The notes beneath the pieces were generated by a model. It had not been told where the DNA came from and made no database searches. It was given only the letters and a program-made list of their open reading frames with translations. A DNA stretch of 64,000 nt from Caldilineaceae bacterium (GTDB lineage Bacteria; Chloroflexota; Anaerolineae; Caldilineales; Caldilineaceae). The DNA is taken from NCBI GenBank assembly GCA_026708085.1, contig JAPOVP010000079.1, positions 45,512-109,511 of the forward strand, written 5' to 3'. The translations under genes were made by a program, and so were the position numbers. Below, one piece after another: positions 33,817 to 42,322 of the stretch; position 1 is the stretch's first letter; each line of letters begins with the position of its first letter.

Positions 33817-35346
33817 GTGATCTATGACACCCTAATCGTTGGCTCTGGGTCGGCGGGAAACATTCTGGCTGCCCGTCTGACAGAAGACTCAACCCGGCAG
33901 CTGCTTCTGCTTGAAGCAGGCCCGGATTACCCTACGAGGGAGAGCCTGCCAGCTGACATTCGGCTGGGCTACGGTACACCGTCCGGAATTATCGCTCAGA
34001 GCCATGACTGGGGTTACACAGGGTTGGCTTCACAGAGGCGCGACGACATGCCCGTCCCCCGGGGCAGAGTTGTAGGCGGATCCAGCGCGGTAAATGCGCA
34101 AATCTTCTTGCGCGGGATACCGGAAGACTTCGTAGCATGGGCTGAAATGGGCAACGACAGGTGGAGCTTCGAACAGGTACTGCCCTACTACTGCAAACTT
34201 GAAAACGACTACGACTTTGGCTCGGCGGAACATCACGGTTGCGATGGGCCTATCGGCGTTCGCAGGTATCCTGAAGAAGAGTGGGGACCTGATCAGCGGG
34301 CCTGGGCTGAGGCTTGCCGTCAGGCCGGTTTCCCGGAGTGTCCGGACGCAAACTTGCCCGGATCAACCGGTATAGGACCCTTCCCCCTCAACAACATCGC
34401 GGGCGTGCGCCAGAGCACGGCTGTGACCTACTTGGCCCAAGCCAGGGGCCGCCCCAATCTCCATGTTCTAGCCGACTGCACGACTCGTCGGATACTGCTG
34501 GAAAGAGGGAGGGCAGTTGGCGTAGAAGTGGAGCGGGACGGCCAGGTGGAAGATTTCCGGGCGGAAGAGATTGTGCTCTGCGCCGGCGCGATCGGCACAC
34601 CGCAGATCATGATGCTGTCCGGAATCGGACCGGCGCCGCATCTGCAGGAAGTTGGAGTGACTGTCAGTCACCACCTGCCCGGAGTGGGAGGCAACCTACG
34701 AGACCACCCAACGGTAAACTTGAACTGGGAACTGCTATTCCAACCGTCAGGGCTCTTTCACTGGCACCAGGCCGGTTTGCGCTACACGGCCGATGGCTCG
34801 GTTGTGACCAACGATATGATCGTCTACATAGCGGCCGTGCCGGAAACCTGGGGCGACTCCGGCAGTTTTCTGTTCGCTCGTCCGACTGTAAATCTAGCGG
34901 TTGGAGCAGGGGAGTTGCGATTGCGCAGCAACAGCATTGGGGACCAGCCCTTGCTCGACTACCGTTACTACGAGGAACGGTTCGACCGCGAGCGCCAACG
35001 GGAAGCGATCAGGCTTTGTACCGAACTGATCGAAGAGCATCCAGCATTTCGCGGGATCCGCGGAAGCGTTCTGGATGGTCCAGAGGACGCATTACATGAT
35101 GACGCGGCCCTGGATCGCTGGATTCTTGCCAATGCCGACACCGGTCACCATACGTCAAGTACCTGCAAGATGGGGCTGCCTACCGATCCGCTGGCTGTTG
35201 CAGACCAGTCAGGCCGTGTGTTGGGTATTGAAGGCCTGCGAATCGTCGACGCGTCGTTGATGCCGGACAGCGTGCGCGCGAACATCAACGCAACAGTTAT
35301 GATGATGGCCGAGAAAATTGCCGCGGAGATGGCCGGAGAGAACTGA
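33817..35346 (+). CDS. GMC-family FAD-dependent oxidoreductase (choline dehydrogenase-like)
   Basis: A 509-aa flavoprotein of the glucose-methanol-choline family, oxidising alcohols to carbonyls. The FAD Rossmann motif is 'TLIVGSGSAGNILAARL', and the GMC signature segments are 'PRGRVVGGSSAVNAQIFLRG' and 'LCAGAIGTPQIMMLSGIG'. The catalytic His pair region is 'NADTGHHTSSTCKMG', with Asn in 'VRANINATVMMMAEKIA'. It begins with GTG. The 36-bp gap after the second PhyH gene suggests cotranscription, with the dioxygenases supplying or sharing substrates (inference). The preferred alcohol is not deducible. Confidence 0.92.
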   Translation: MIYDTLIVGSGSAGNILAARLTEDSTRQLLLLEAGPDYPTRESLPADIRLGYGTPSGIIAQSHDWGYTGLASQRRDDMPVPRGRVVGGSSAVNAQIFLRGIPEDFVAWAEMGNDRWSFEQVLPYYCKLENDYDFGSAEHHGCDGPIGVRRYPEEEWGPDQRAWAEACRQAGFPECPDANLPGSTGIGPFPLNNIAGVRQSTAVTYLAQARGRPNLHVLADCTTRRILLERGRAVGVEVERDGQVEDFRAEEIVLCAGAIGTPQIMMLSGIGPAPHLQEVGVTVSHHLPGVGGNLRDHPTVNLNWELLFQPSGLFHWHQAGLRYTADGSVVTNDMIVYIAAVPETWGDSGSFLFARPTVNLAVGAGELRLRSNSIGDQPLLDYRYYEERFDRERQREAIRLCTELIEEHPAFRGIRGSVLDGPEDALHDDAALDRWILANADTGHHTSSTCKMGLPTDPLAVADQSGRVLGIEGLRIVDASLMPDSVRANINATVMMMAEKIAAEMAGEN

Positions 35347-35445
35347 GGGCTGAATAAGGTTTCTCTTAGGCCGGAAGTCGATTTCCGGTTGCCTCGTTCG
35401 GTCCCGACCGTTCCATCTCCAAAGGAACAGAATGGAGCTACAGAC

Positions 35446-36453
35446 ATGACCTGCCGTATTGTCATTACCGACTACGCGTGGCCGAATCTAGACATAGAGA
35501 AGGAGGTCCTGTCTTCTGTTGGGGGCGAGATCATGGTGGCCGGAGAGGGTACGCCCAGCGAGATCATTGCGCTTGCCCCGCAAGCAGACGCCATCCTGAC
35601 ATGTTGGAAGGATGTACCGGCCGAGGCGCTGGATATCGCACCTAACTGCAGTGTGGTCAGCCGCTATGGCATCGGGCTGGACAACATTCCAATTGAGCGC
35701 GCCACCGAACTAGGCATGCTGGTGACCAATGTTCCTGATTTCTGCTTGGAGGAGGTGTCCGACCACGTCATGGCCCTTCTACTAGCGACTGCGCGTCAAC
35801 TCTTGCCATTGGCGCGCACGCCTGATCGCAGCGGATGGACACGTGAGACTCCCCGCCCTATTCCGCGAGTGAGCGGCCAGACTCTGGGGCTCATCGGCCT
35901 TGGAAACATCGCTCGCGCTCTTGTTCCCAAGGCCCTAGGGTTCGGACTACGGGTAATTGCGTTTACGCCGCGGCTTCGACCCGAAGACGCGCCGGACGGG
36001 ATTGAGGTGACCAACGATCTTGGGCAGATGCTCGCCGAGTCTGACTATGTTTCAATTCATTGTCCGCTCACCGAGGAAACGGCGCATATCATAGATGATG
36101 CCGCAATCGCGCAGATGAAGCGATCAGCAGTGCTGATCAACACGAGCCGGGGTGGTGTCATCGACGAGAAGGCGCTGATCGGCGCGCTCCAGGAAGGGCG
36201 CATCGCGGGGGCGGCTCTCGATGTCACAGATCCTGAACCGCCGGCAGCAGATAATCCTCTTTTGTCTCTTGAAAATGTAATCGTGACGCCACATGCCGCG
36301 TTCTATTCGGTAGCGGCCACGGCAGAACTGGCGCGCAAGGCGGCGGAAAACGTTGTCACCGTTCTCCGAGGCGGAGTTCCTAAGAATCTAGTAAATGCGG
36401 AGGTGCTGGACAGAGGGAACTGCCGTTTGCCCAACCAGGCGGGTGTACAGTAA
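35446..36453 (+). CDS. D-isomer-specific 2-hydroxyacid dehydrogenase
   Basis: A 335-aa NAD-dependent dehydrogenase of the SerA/PdxB/formate-dehydrogenase superfamily. It shows the NAD motif 'TLGLIGLGNIARALVPKALGFGLRVIAF', the catalytic Arg in 'AVLINTSRGGVIDEKAL', Glu in 'DVTDPEPPAADNPLL' and His in 'NVIVTPHAAFYS'. There is no ACT domain, so it is not the long form of phosphoglycerate dehydrogenase. Reduction or oxidation of a 2-keto/2-hydroxy acid such as hydroxypyruvate/glycerate would fit the hydroxypyruvate isomerase 7 kb upstream, but this is inference. GGAG 8 nt upstream of ATG 35446 fixes the start. It converges on the corrinoid operon. Confidence 0.9.
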   Translation: MTCRIVITDYAWPNLDIEKEVLSSVGGEIMVAGEGTPSEIIALAPQADAILTCWKDVPAEALDIAPNCSVVSRYGIGLDNIPIERATELGMLVTNVPDFCLEEVSDHVMALLLATARQLLPLARTPDRSGWTRETPRPIPRVSGQTLGLIGLGNIARALVPKALGFGLRVIAFTPRLRPEDAPDGIEVTNDLGQMLAESDYVSIHCPLTEETAHIIDDAAIAQMKRSAVLINTSRGGVIDEKALIGALQEGRIAGAALDVTDPEPPAADNPLLSLENVIVTPHAAFYSVAATAELARKAAENVVTVLRGGVPKNLVNAEVLDRGNCRLPNQAGVQ

Positions 36454-36463
36454 GGACTATCCA

Positions 36464-38374
36464 CTACCGGATATCGGAGGCAACCTCTTTTTCGAGATCG
36501 AGCTTGTCCAGTTCAGGAAACTGGAGCACTTCCAAGAAAGAATCGTTGAAATCGCCTCGCCCGGACAGTTCATGGTACTCCACGATCTGTGGCAGCGATC
36601 GAGCTACCTGCCGCTCGCGGAATGAGAGCAGCGCGATTTTTGCGCCCTCGCCGGCCGCGTTGCCTACGGCTTTAATTCTTTCAACGGGAACGGGCGGCAC
36701 AAGCCCGATGATACGGGCGCTCTGGGGATTGATGTAGCTGCCAAAAGAACCGGCCAGGAATATTTCGACAAGCTCATCTGCCTCGACGCCCAACTCCTGC
36801 ATCACCACTTCGATGCCCCCGGCGATCGAACCCTTGGCAAACTGAAGTTCGCGCACATCCCGCTGCGTCAGAACAATCGACTTGCCGCTACCAGACTCTT
36901 CCGCCCACGCGAGGACAAATGAGCGCCTTCCCTCTTCGTCGGCTATAATCCGCCGCGCCAGTTCGGGAGACACGATTTCGGTCGCCTCTTCTGCCTTTAC
37001 AAAACGGCCCGATGGCAGCATCAGACCGGTAAGACGGAGTTGAGCTACAGCATCCAGCAGGCCGGAACCGCAGAGACCGACCGGAGGCACATCTCCGATC
37101 ACCTGTAGCTCTATTCCCTCGGGGCCGATGGTCACGGCTTCAATTGCGCCGGTACTGGCACGCATGCCGTCCTGGATCTGGGCCCCCTCAAACGCCGGGC
37201 CGGCGGGCGCGGCCGTTGCCACTGTGCGAGAGGCTGAACCCAAGATAATCTCGCCGTTAGTACCTACGTCGACTAGCAGACGAACGCCTTCATTCTGCGC
37301 CAAGCCGGTGGCGAGCAGGCCCGCGACAAGGTCAGCTCCTACGTATGCGCCGAGATAGGGGAGGCAATGCACCTGGGCTTGCGGCAAGATATTAAGGCCA
37401 ACCTCTTGCGCCGATGCTTGAACCATGTCCTCGACAGCGGGGATAAAGGGTTCGAGACCTATGGGTTCCGGGTCGATGCCCAAGAACAGGTGCTGCATCG
37501 TAGCGTTGCCAGCGGTCACGACTTCATACACTTCGTGAGGCCCCACTCCGCCCTCATCCAAGAGTTGTGTGATGAGGCCATTTAGCGTGCGAAGGATGAC
37601 TCCATTCAGTTCGGACAGTCCATCTTCATGGAGCATCGTATAGCTGATTCTCGAAATTACGTCGGCCCCCTGAACGGCCTGGCCGTTAAGCGCGGATTGG
37701 ACTGCAACCGGTGCACCGCTGTTGAGATCGATCAGCATGCCGACGACAGTCGTAGTCCCTATATCGAAGGCGAGCCCGAAAATACGGTCGCTGGTATCGC
37801 CTCCTTCAACGCTGACCAGCTCGTGGCCGACCACTACCGCGGTAATGTGCCAGTCGGCGCGCCGCAAAACAGCAGGCAGCTGACGAAGCAAATTGAGCGA
37901 GGCTTCGACCGCATACCCTTCCGGCTCGAGCGCGTCGCGAATGCGGCTGAAGTCGCTGCGCTGGTCTTCGAGCGTGGGAGGCGTTAAGGTCAGAGGAATC
38001 TTGTAGACGTTGGGATTCAAAATGACATGGCGGTCAAATCCCATCAACGCAGCTTTGGGGTTGCCCATCAGGCGAGGAACGAGGCAGATGACGTCGGAGT
38101 TCGCCTCACTGCGGCACGAGAGCCGCCAGCCGTCGGCCAATTCTTCTTCGGTGAAAATCCTGCGGTCAGCCGCAGTGGCACCGTTGTTGCCGCGGAGGAT
38201 GCGGACCTTGCATTTGCCGCAGGTCCCCTTGGCGCCGCAGGTGCTGTCGATGGGCAGGCCGATCCAGTTGGCGGCGTTGAATATCGTCATGCCGGGTGGC
38301 ACGCGGGTCACCTTGTCGTGGGGGCGAAACTCGATGGAGACCTTTGTCGTGCCAGAGGGCGCAGTGGTTGTCAT
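36464..38374 (-). CDS. RACE-type corrinoid reductive activator (2Fe-2S plus ASKHA, DUF4445)
   Basis: A 636-aa reductive activator of corrinoid enzymes, which returns Co(II) corrinoid to active Co(I) using ATP. The N-terminal ferredoxin-like domain carries Cys46, Cys52, Cys55 and Cys87 (STCGAKGTCGKC...LSC), a plant-type [2Fe-2S] pattern. A linker leads to the DUF4445/ASKHA ATPase domain (about 200-636), with 'GLAFDIGTTTVVGMLIDLNSG', 'LLVDVGTNGEIILG' and 'EIFLAGSFGSYINPQSA'. It is last in a five-gene minus-strand operon whose other products are its expected clients. Start at ATG 38374 is weakly supported by a ribosome-binding site. Confidence 0.9.
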   Translation of the reverse strand: MTTTAPSGTTKVSIEFRPHDKVTRVPPGMTIFNAANWIGLPIDSTCGAKGTCGKCKVRILRGNNGATAADRRIFTEEELADGWRLSCRSEANSDVICLVPRLMGNPKAALMGFDRHVILNPNVYKIPLTLTPPTLEDQRSDFSRIRDALEPEGYAVEASLNLLRQLPAVLRRADWHITAVVVGHELVSVEGGDTSDRIFGLAFDIGTTTVVGMLIDLNSGAPVAVQSALNGQAVQGADVISRISYTMLHEDGLSELNGVILRTLNGLITQLLDEGGVGPHEVYEVVTAGNATMQHLFLGIDPEPIGLEPFIPAVEDMVQASAQEVGLNILPQAQVHCLPYLGAYVGADLVAGLLATGLAQNEGVRLLVDVGTNGEIILGSASRTVATAAPAGPAFEGAQIQDGMRASTGAIEAVTIGPEGIELQVIGDVPPVGLCGSGLLDAVAQLRLTGLMLPSGRFVKAEEATEIVSPELARRIIADEEGRRSFVLAWAEESGSGKSIVLTQRDVRELQFAKGSIAGGIEVVMQELGVEADELVEIFLAGSFGSYINPQSARIIGLVPPVPVERIKAVGNAAGEGAKIALLSFRERQVARSLPQIVEYHELSGRGDFNDSFLEVLQFPELDKLDLEKEVASDIR

Positions 38375-38417
38375 TGGAGCGAACGCAAATGCATGTCCGT
38401 AAGCAACAGATCGAAGG

Positions 38418-39287
38418 CTAACCCGATGCTGGCTGGCCCTTTCGTTCCGATCGAAATGCCTGAATCAGGTTTCCCGCATAGGCGTCGTGCCCCATCAGCA
38501 GGTCGGCGGCGTAGATCGTGTGCCGGATTTCGGCCTCCAGAGGATTGGTGATGGCTGAGGTCAGTCCAGCCGCGATCGCCATCGACAGGAACGCAGCATT
38601 GACCGTGGGACGCCATGGCAGGCCGAATGAAATGTTGCTGGCCCCGCAAGTCATATTGACGCCAAGGTTCTCGCGAATCAGGCGGATGGTTTCCAGCGTG
38701 ATAAGAGCGGCGTTGTCATCGGCGCTGACGGTCAGGGCCAGTGGGTCGATAATCACGTCTTCCGGCGGTATTCCGTGGTCCGCGGCTCGCTCTACGATTT
38801 GTGTTGCGATTTGAAGCCGTTCCTGCGGATCGTTGGAGATTCCGGTATCGTCATTGGCGACGCCGACGACAGCCGCGCCGTACTTCTTAACCAGAGGCAG
38901 TACTGTCTCCAGCCTTTCCTCCTCGTAGGTGACAGAATTGACCAGGGCCTTGCCTTGATAAACGGCAAGGCCTTCCTCCAGGGCTTCAACTACTGATGAG
39001 TCGATCGAGACAGGCACGTCCACAATCTCCTGAACGGCCTGAATCGCTTGACGGAGGATTGCCGGTTCGACTCCGTCCACAGGAACGCCAGCGTTCACGT
39101 CGAGCACATGTGCTTGCGCCTCTACCTGCCGGCGCGCGTCACGACAGACCATTGTCATATCGCGTTCGATCATCTGCTTAGTGAGGACTTTACGGCCAGT
39201 GGGGTTTATGCGTTCGCCGATGATTACAAAGGGGTGGTCGGGGCCTATTACTACAGTCTGCTTGGCGGAGGAGATCACTGTGTTCAT
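38418..39287 (-). CDS. Methyltetrahydrofolate:corrinoid methyltransferase (pterin-binding)
   Basis: A 289-aa TIM barrel of the pterin-binding family (AcsE/MtgA/MetH-folate-domain type), moving a methyl group between corrinoid protein and tetrahydrofolate. Motifs: 'FVIIGERINPTGRKVL' at the N-terminus, 'AHVLDVNAGVPVDGVEP', 'PVSIDSSVVEALEEGL', 'ALVNSVTYEEE', 'VIIDPLALTVSADDNA', and 'MTCGASNISFGLPWR' with the conserved Asn that binds the pterin. Length fits the free-standing methyltransferases of corrinoid systems. It lies 6 bp downstream of the corrinoid protein gene. It most likely sends methyl groups from an unknown donor into the folate pool. Confidence 0.9.
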   Translation of the reverse strand: MNTVISSAKQTVVIGPDHPFVIIGERINPTGRKVLTKQMIERDMTMVCRDARRQVEAQAHVLDVNAGVPVDGVEPAILRQAIQAVQEIVDVPVSIDSSVVEALEEGLAVYQGKALVNSVTYEEERLETVLPLVKKYGAAVVGVANDDTGISNDPQERLQIATQIVERAADHGIPPEDVIIDPLALTVSADDNAALITLETIRLIRENLGVNMTCGASNISFGLPWRPTVNAAFLSMAIAAGLTSAITNPLEAEIRHTIYAADLLMGHDAYAGNLIQAFRSERKGQPASG

Positions 39288-39293
39288 GTAGGG

Positions 39294-40052
39294 TTACTCT
39301 TCATGCTGTCCGGATTTGACCATGAGCTCCTCCACGGCCTGGACGGCGCTGGCCAAAGCAGTAGCGCCCTCACTGTGGTCGCCCCCCATGCTGACGTCGT
39401 AGCCCATGTCGACCATGAGCTGCTTGGCCAAGCGCACGGCGGCGCTGGCATCCGGGGCGAAACCGTCGGCGCCAACGCTATCGGCGTACTCCTGTGTAAC
39501 GGGAGCCCCTCCAACCATTACCTTGACAGAGTCCCGCAGTCCAGCATCTGCCAGCGCGGCCAGATTGGACTTAAAGAAGGGCATTGTTGTTGTCAAGAAC
39601 GCGGAGAATCCCAGGAGTTGAGGCTGGTGTTCCTGTGTGGCGGCGACCACATCTTCCGGTTTGACATTGACGCCCAAGTCAACGATTTCAAAGCCTTCTC
39701 CCTCCAACATGATATTGCACAGATTCTTGCCAATGTCGTGTACATCGCCCTTGACGGTCAACATGACGACTTTGCCAATCGGCTCCGCTCCTTTGTCAAC
39801 CAGTAAAGGCCGTAACAGTGCCATGGCCCCCTGCATTGCACGCGCCGCGACCAGCATCTCTGGCACGAAGTATTCGCCGATTTCAAAGAGACGGCCAACT
39901 TCCTGCAAAGAAGGAATAAGTGCGCCAAAGAGAATATCGAGCGGATCCATACCCAAGTCGATACCCTCTTGCGTCAACTCGACAACCTCGGCGGCTTCGC
40001 CGACTAAGGTATGCTCGTACAGCCCTTCTTTGATTTCTTCTTCGCGGCTCAT
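39294..40052 (-). CDS. Corrinoid (B12-binding) methyl-carrier protein
   Basis: A 252-aa methyl-shuttle protein with an N-terminal helical B12-cap domain (about 10-90, 'DILFGALIPSLQEVGRLFEIGEYFVPEMLVAA') and a Rossmann B12-binding domain. 'GDVHDIGKN' provides the cobalt-ligand His105. It belongs to the MtbC/MttC/MtgC class. The C-terminus extends about 35 residues beyond typical members, with a Ser/Gly/Ala-rich tail. AGGAG 9 nt upstream of the ATG supports the start. Neighbours supply a methyl donor enzyme, a methyl acceptor enzyme and an activator, making a complete transfer module. Confidence 0.92.
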   Translation of the reverse strand: MSREEEIKEGLYEHTLVGEAAEVVELTQEGIDLGMDPLDILFGALIPSLQEVGRLFEIGEYFVPEMLVAARAMQGAMALLRPLLVDKGAEPIGKVVMLTVKGDVHDIGKNLCNIMLEGEGFEIVDLGVNVKPEDVVAATQEHQPQLLGFSAFLTTTMPFFKSNLAALADAGLRDSVKVMVGGAPVTQEYADSVGADGFAPDASAAVRLAKQLMVDMGYDVSMGGDHSEGATALASAVQAVEELMVKSGQHEE

Positions 40053-40064
40053 GATTCAGGGCTC

Positions 40065-41093
40065 CTAGTGTTTAGGGTTGTCAATGCACGTTTCCACAAT
40101 TGCCTTGAGATTGACGACCGGTGCCTGCAAAGGAACGGCGCATTCAGGGGCAATGATGTCCACACCGGCGTCAATGGCGGCTTGCGCTTCGGCGCGTGCT
40201 TCCGCCGGTCCTCGAGCGTACAGAGTGACGGGGTTGTTGACATTGCCAGTCAACTTCATCTTACCGGCGGTCTTTTCGACCATCAGCTCGGGGGCGTTGG
40301 CCGACTCGAAATGATAGCAGGCAAAACCGGCTTCGCTGAAGTATTCGACCCGATCCAGTGTCCTCCCGCAGCAGTGCAGAATGACAGGCGCGTCTACTTG
40401 AGGCACAAGTTCCTGGTGATGGGGAAGAAGAAAATCCCGGTACATTGTGTTACGAACGAGGTCGCCGGTGGCGTGATCTGCCCAGACAATGGCGTCTGCG
40501 CCTGCCTCAAGTTGTGCCGCGGCGTAGACCAGCGGGACAGGCGCCAACGTTTCCAGCGATTTGCGAACGCGGTCCGGGTCCATAATCGTGTCGAAGAGGA
40601 ACTCCTGCGTATTGTAGCAGTGGTAGGAAAGTGTCCATGGACCCATGACTTTGCCCAGAATCATGACTTCATCGCCGAAGTGTTCTTTGAGCAGCCGAAT
40701 GGCATCGATGGAGCACTTGACGTATTTGTCTTCCAGGAACGAGTCGGGAAAACCGTCAGGCAGCTTGATCTCCACATCGCGATCGGCCCAAGGCGAATCG
40801 GTCGGGTTGGGCATCATATCGGTATCGGACCAATCGACCTGGCATCCGAGTGCCATCGCCTCCTGTGCGATGCTAAAGATGGGCATTACGCTATCGAACC
40901 CCATCACTTCGTGGGCGCCGGCGGCAAGCGTCGCCATAGGCTCAGGCTCGATGTTGGCATGGGGGAAATGGGCGCCAGTAATGTCCATCAATTCATAGGT
41001 GATCACGGACACTATGCTGGCCGCTGGCGGCCTGTCCACGGCATCGCCGTTCAGCCCAGCCAAAAAACGCTGTTTCGAAGTCAACTGTTCCAT
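40065..41093 (-). CDS. UroD/MtaA-MtbA-like corrinoid methyltransferase
   Basis: A 342-aa uroporphyrinogen-decarboxylase-fold protein, but not HemE: it keeps the zinc motif of MtaA/MtbA methyltransferases, H240-x-C242 in 'VILHCCGRT' and C318 in 'IIAPECAVP', with 75 residues between the two Cys as in that family. In such systems it either takes methyl groups from a substrate or passes them to a thiol. Here, with a folate-specific enzyme next door, it probably demethylates a substrate and charges the corrinoid protein (inference). The substrate could be a methoxylated or N-/S-methyl compound. GGGAG 6 nt upstream marks the start. Confidence 0.85.
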   Translation of the reverse strand: MEQLTSKQRFLAGLNGDAVDRPPAASIVSVITYELMDITGAHFPHANIEPEPMATLAAGAHEVMGFDSVMPIFSIAQEAMALGCQVDWSDTDMMPNPTDSPWADRDVEIKLPDGFPDSFLEDKYVKCSIDAIRLLKEHFGDEVMILGKVMGPWTLSYHCYNTQEFLFDTIMDPDRVRKSLETLAPVPLVYAAAQLEAGADAIVWADHATGDLVRNTMYRDFLLPHHQELVPQVDAPVILHCCGRTLDRVEYFSEAGFACYHFESANAPELMVEKTAGKMKLTGNVNNPVTLYARGPAEARAEAQAAIDAGVDIIAPECAVPLQAPVVNLKAIVETCIDNPKH

Positions 41094-41166
41094 GGCTTGC
41101 TCCCTTCGGCGTAGTTTTCGGATCTATTCGTGCACCAAAAAAACGGCAGGCGCGAACTGGATATCT

Positions 41167-42222
41167 TTACCAGCTGTCTGGATCGAGCCCCAGAATTCGT
41201 CCTTCCTGGCATATGTAAGCCCAAGTCGTTTCGTCGATTTCAATTCCATCTTTCTCTTTGCGCTGTGCGCTGCGAAACTCTGGCTCGCCCGGCGCCAAAA
41301 TCTCCTTGAATCCCGGTGCGAGGCGGCTGGACTTGACGTGGCGAAGCAAGCCCTCTACTTCATCATAGTAGGTAGAGAGCTCTGTAAAGTGCTCTATGTT
41401 GTAGACGGTGAAAAGGACGCCATTGCTCCTCATGGTCCGAGAGCCGTCGGCACAGCCTTCACCGCTGAGCGCGCCACCCAGCAATTCTACCACAAGACCG
41501 AGGGCGAAGCCCTTGTGGGCTACCACCCCTCCCAGTGGAAGGATGGCGCCGGGCGGGTCGGCCCTGAAGTCGTTTGGTTCGGTCGTTGAGTTGCCTTTGG
41601 CGTCAATCAGCCATCCCTCAGGAACCTGGCTGCCCTGATTGATTGCGACTCGAACTTTGCCTTCGGCTACGACGGAAGTTGTCATGTCGACTAGGATCGG
41701 GTCTGTGTTGGGGCGCGGCGCGGAAAACGCGATTGGGTTTGTACTTAAGCGACCCTCCAGCCCGCCAAACGGGGCTATTTGGTAGCCAAGGCGCCCGGCG
41801 TTCACGAATGCCAGGGCGATCATGTTTCCCTGGCGAGCCGCCATCAGGGGGTAGGCCCCGGCGCGACCCACGTGGCTTGTGTTGCGAAGGGTAACTGTGG
41901 CCAGACCGTGCTGTTGGGCTTTCTCTATCGCCAAATCTATTGCGAAGGTGGCGCCGACTTGACCCAGAGCACCACCGGCGTCCACAACTGCAGTACTCGG
42001 ATAGTCACGCACTATTTTAGGGGTTGCCCGGGGTTGGAAGCGCCCCTCACGAATCGCGCGCGTGTATTCGTAGTAGCGAATGGCGCCGTGGGAGTCGTGG
42101 CCGAAGAGGTTTGACTCAACGAGGTGGTCGACCACAGCCCGAGAATCTTCAGGTGTGCAGCCTGAAGCTTCAAATAGTTGATAGCCGACGTCTCGCAAGA
42201 CAGAGGGTTGGATATTGGGCAT
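41167..42222 (-). CDS. Malate/L-lactate/ureidoglycolate-type dehydrogenase (Ldh2 family)
   Basis: A 351-aa NAD(P)-dependent 2-hydroxyacid dehydrogenase of the Ldh2/AllD/YlbC family, structurally distinct from classical lactate dehydrogenases. Landmarks: 'HLVESNLFGHDSHGAIRYYEY' with the catalytic His, 'TLRNTSHVGRAGAYPLMAARQGN', 'LSTNPIAFSAPRPNTDPILVDM', and 'HKGFALGLVVELLGGALSGEG'. AGGAG 4 nt from the ATG is a strong site. It is the first gene of the corrinoid operon (74-bp gap), suggesting that its hydroxyacid is related to the methylated substrate, for instance a methoxy- or hydroxy-acid (inference). Confidence 0.9.
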   Translation of the reverse strand: MPNIQPSVLRDVGYQLFEASGCTPEDSRAVVDHLVESNLFGHDSHGAIRYYEYTRAIREGRFQPRATPKIVRDYPSTAVVDAGGALGQVGATFAIDLAIEKAQQHGLATVTLRNTSHVGRAGAYPLMAARQGNMIALAFVNAGRLGYQIAPFGGLEGRLSTNPIAFSAPRPNTDPILVDMTTSVVAEGKVRVAINQGSQVPEGWLIDAKGNSTTEPNDFRADPPGAILPLGGVVAHKGFALGLVVELLGGALSGEGCADGSRTMRSNGVLFTVYNIEHFTELSTYYDEVEGLLRHVKSSRLAPGFKEILAPGEPEFRSAQRKEKDGIEIDETTWAYICQEGRILGLDPDSW

Positions 42223-42322
42223 GATGCTCCTATTTTACTCTATTTTTCGACTGCTGAACGAATTCGGAGGTGGAGGAAATGAGTCGCGATCCTGAGCGAC
42301 TTATGGAGCCAGTTGAAGACAC

